Source of the DNA: DATFXF01 sp035258565 | GTDB lineage: Bacteria; Acidobacteriota; Terriglobia; Acidiferrales; UBA7541 | Assembly: GCA_035258565.1 (NCBI GenBank) | Contig: DATFXF010000120.1 | Location: 1-5,202 of the forward strand | Length of the DNA stretch: 5,202 nucleotides | Reading direction: 5' to 3' | Part shown: piece by piece, positions 4,686 through 5,202 of the stretch | How the letters are laid out: each line of letters starts with the position of its first letter | Position numbering within the stretch: position 1 is the stretch's first letter | Translations under genes and position numbers: made by a program | Notes under the pieces: generated by a model | What the model saw: only the letters and a program-made list of their open reading frames with translations | What the model was told of the DNA's origin: nothing | The model's database searches: none

Positions 4686-5202
4686 ATGAGCGTAGCACGA
4701 AATCCAATTCTGGCCGAGCCGTCGTCGGTGTCGGGAGGTGTCTCCCTCCTCGACCGGATCGGCAACACCCCGCTGCTGCGGCTCGTCCGAGTAGCCCGTG
4801 AATTCCCTAGCGTCGAGTTTTACGCCAAAGCGGAGTGGTTCAACCCGGGCGGCTCGGTGAAGGACCGCGCCGCGTTGAACATGATCCGCGAGGGGGAGAG
4901 CTCGGGGGCCTTGCGGCCCGGCAAGACCATTCTCGATTCCACCAGTGGCAACACAGGAATCGCTTACGCCATGATTGGCGCTGCAAAGGGCTACCCAGTG
5001 AGGTTGTGCCTGCCCCAAAGCGCCACAATTGAGCGGAAGCGCATTCTCCGCGCCTTCGGGGCCGAGCTGGTTCTAACCCCCGCCGACGAGGGCTCGGACG
5101 GTGCCATCCGGTGCGTCCGGCAAATCCACGCCGAGAACACCGAAGCCTATTTCTATCCCGATCAATACAGCAACCCAGCCAACTGGCGGGCGCACTACCG
5201 GA
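4686..5202 (+). CDS. cysM: PLP-dependent cysteine synthase (CysK/CysM family), C-terminus cut by window edge
   Basis: The frame opens at ATG 4686 and continues to the right edge, giving 172 of an expected 300-330 residues. The family catalyses beta-replacement on O-acetylserine (or a phosphorylated or protein-thiocarboxylate variant of the reaction) to form cysteine in the cytoplasm. Seen directly are the N-terminal LLDRIGNTPLLRL (21-33), NPGGSVKDRAA (53-63) with Lys59 as the pyridoxal phosphate Schiff-base lysine, and the substrate loop STSGNTG (85-91). KGYPVRLCLPQSATIERKRILRAFGAEL and YPDQYSNPANWRAHY follow further on. The latter style is closer to CysM-type enzymes than to classical CysK, but cystathionine beta-synthase relatives share this core, so the symbol is tentative. 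An in-frame TAA at 4614 and no other ATG or GTG in between support this start; only a weak GGGA precedes it. Confidence 0.9.
   Translation, partial: MSVARNPILAEPSSVSGGVSLLDRIGNTPLLRLVRVAREFPSVEFYAKAEWFNPGGSVKDRAALNMIREGESSGALRPGKTILDSTSGNTGIAYAMIGAAKGYPVRLCLPQSATIERKRILRAFGAELVLTPADEGSDGAIRCVRQIHAENTEAYFYPDQYSNPANWRAHYR

Noticed and set aside
4599..5018. Minus-strand open frame opposite cysteine synthase
   Set aside because: The plus strand carries unmistakable cysteine synthase motifs (SVKDR and TSGNTG); the opposite frame has none.

Overview
The window is GC-rich, densely coded chromosomal DNA of bacterial type. I see no tRNA, rRNA, CRISPR array, insertion sequence or phage gene. Gene content points to Acidobacteriota or a close environmental relative, mainly through a pilin-type C-terminal domain and other sequences of the style common in that phylum. 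This assignment rests on recall of protein families, not on a search, and is moderate at best.

Left block (1-2994), all on the minus strand, in transcription order from right to left: a small CheY-like receiver protein (2994-2632); a secreted protein with a globular domain followed by a type IV pilin-like C-terminal domain (2635-1709), coupled to the receiver by a 4-base GTGA start/stop overlap; a small exported cupin (1473-1105); the biotin transporter S component BioY (1033-413); and an NTF2/SnoaL-like protein cut by the left edge (331-1). The 235-base gap before the cupin and the TATAAT-like box before bioY suggest several transcription units rather than one long operon.

Centre (2995-3959): a 127-base divergent intergenic region separates the receiver from a plus-strand pair: a winged-helix-like/glutaredoxin-like fusion with a CxxC motif (3122-3601) and, 16 bases later, a single-pass membrane protein that looks like the extracytoplasmic N-terminal domain of FtsH without the AAA+ or protease domains (3618-3959). 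Spacing suggests these two are co-transcribed.

Right block (3960-5202): a conserved-looking protein of unknown function on the minus strand (4455-4015) converges on the FtsH-like gene. It is divergent, across a 230-base gap, from a PLP-dependent cysteine synthase (CysK/CysM family) that starts at 4686 and runs off the right edge.

Most genes look like ordinary housekeeping or envelope functions. The least ordinary items are the receiver plus pilin-like pair, the stand-alone FtsH N-terminal domain next to a thiol-redox fusion protein, and a GC-rich nested inverted repeat upstream of the cupin gene. I see no convincing evidence for a wholly new defence or mobile system.
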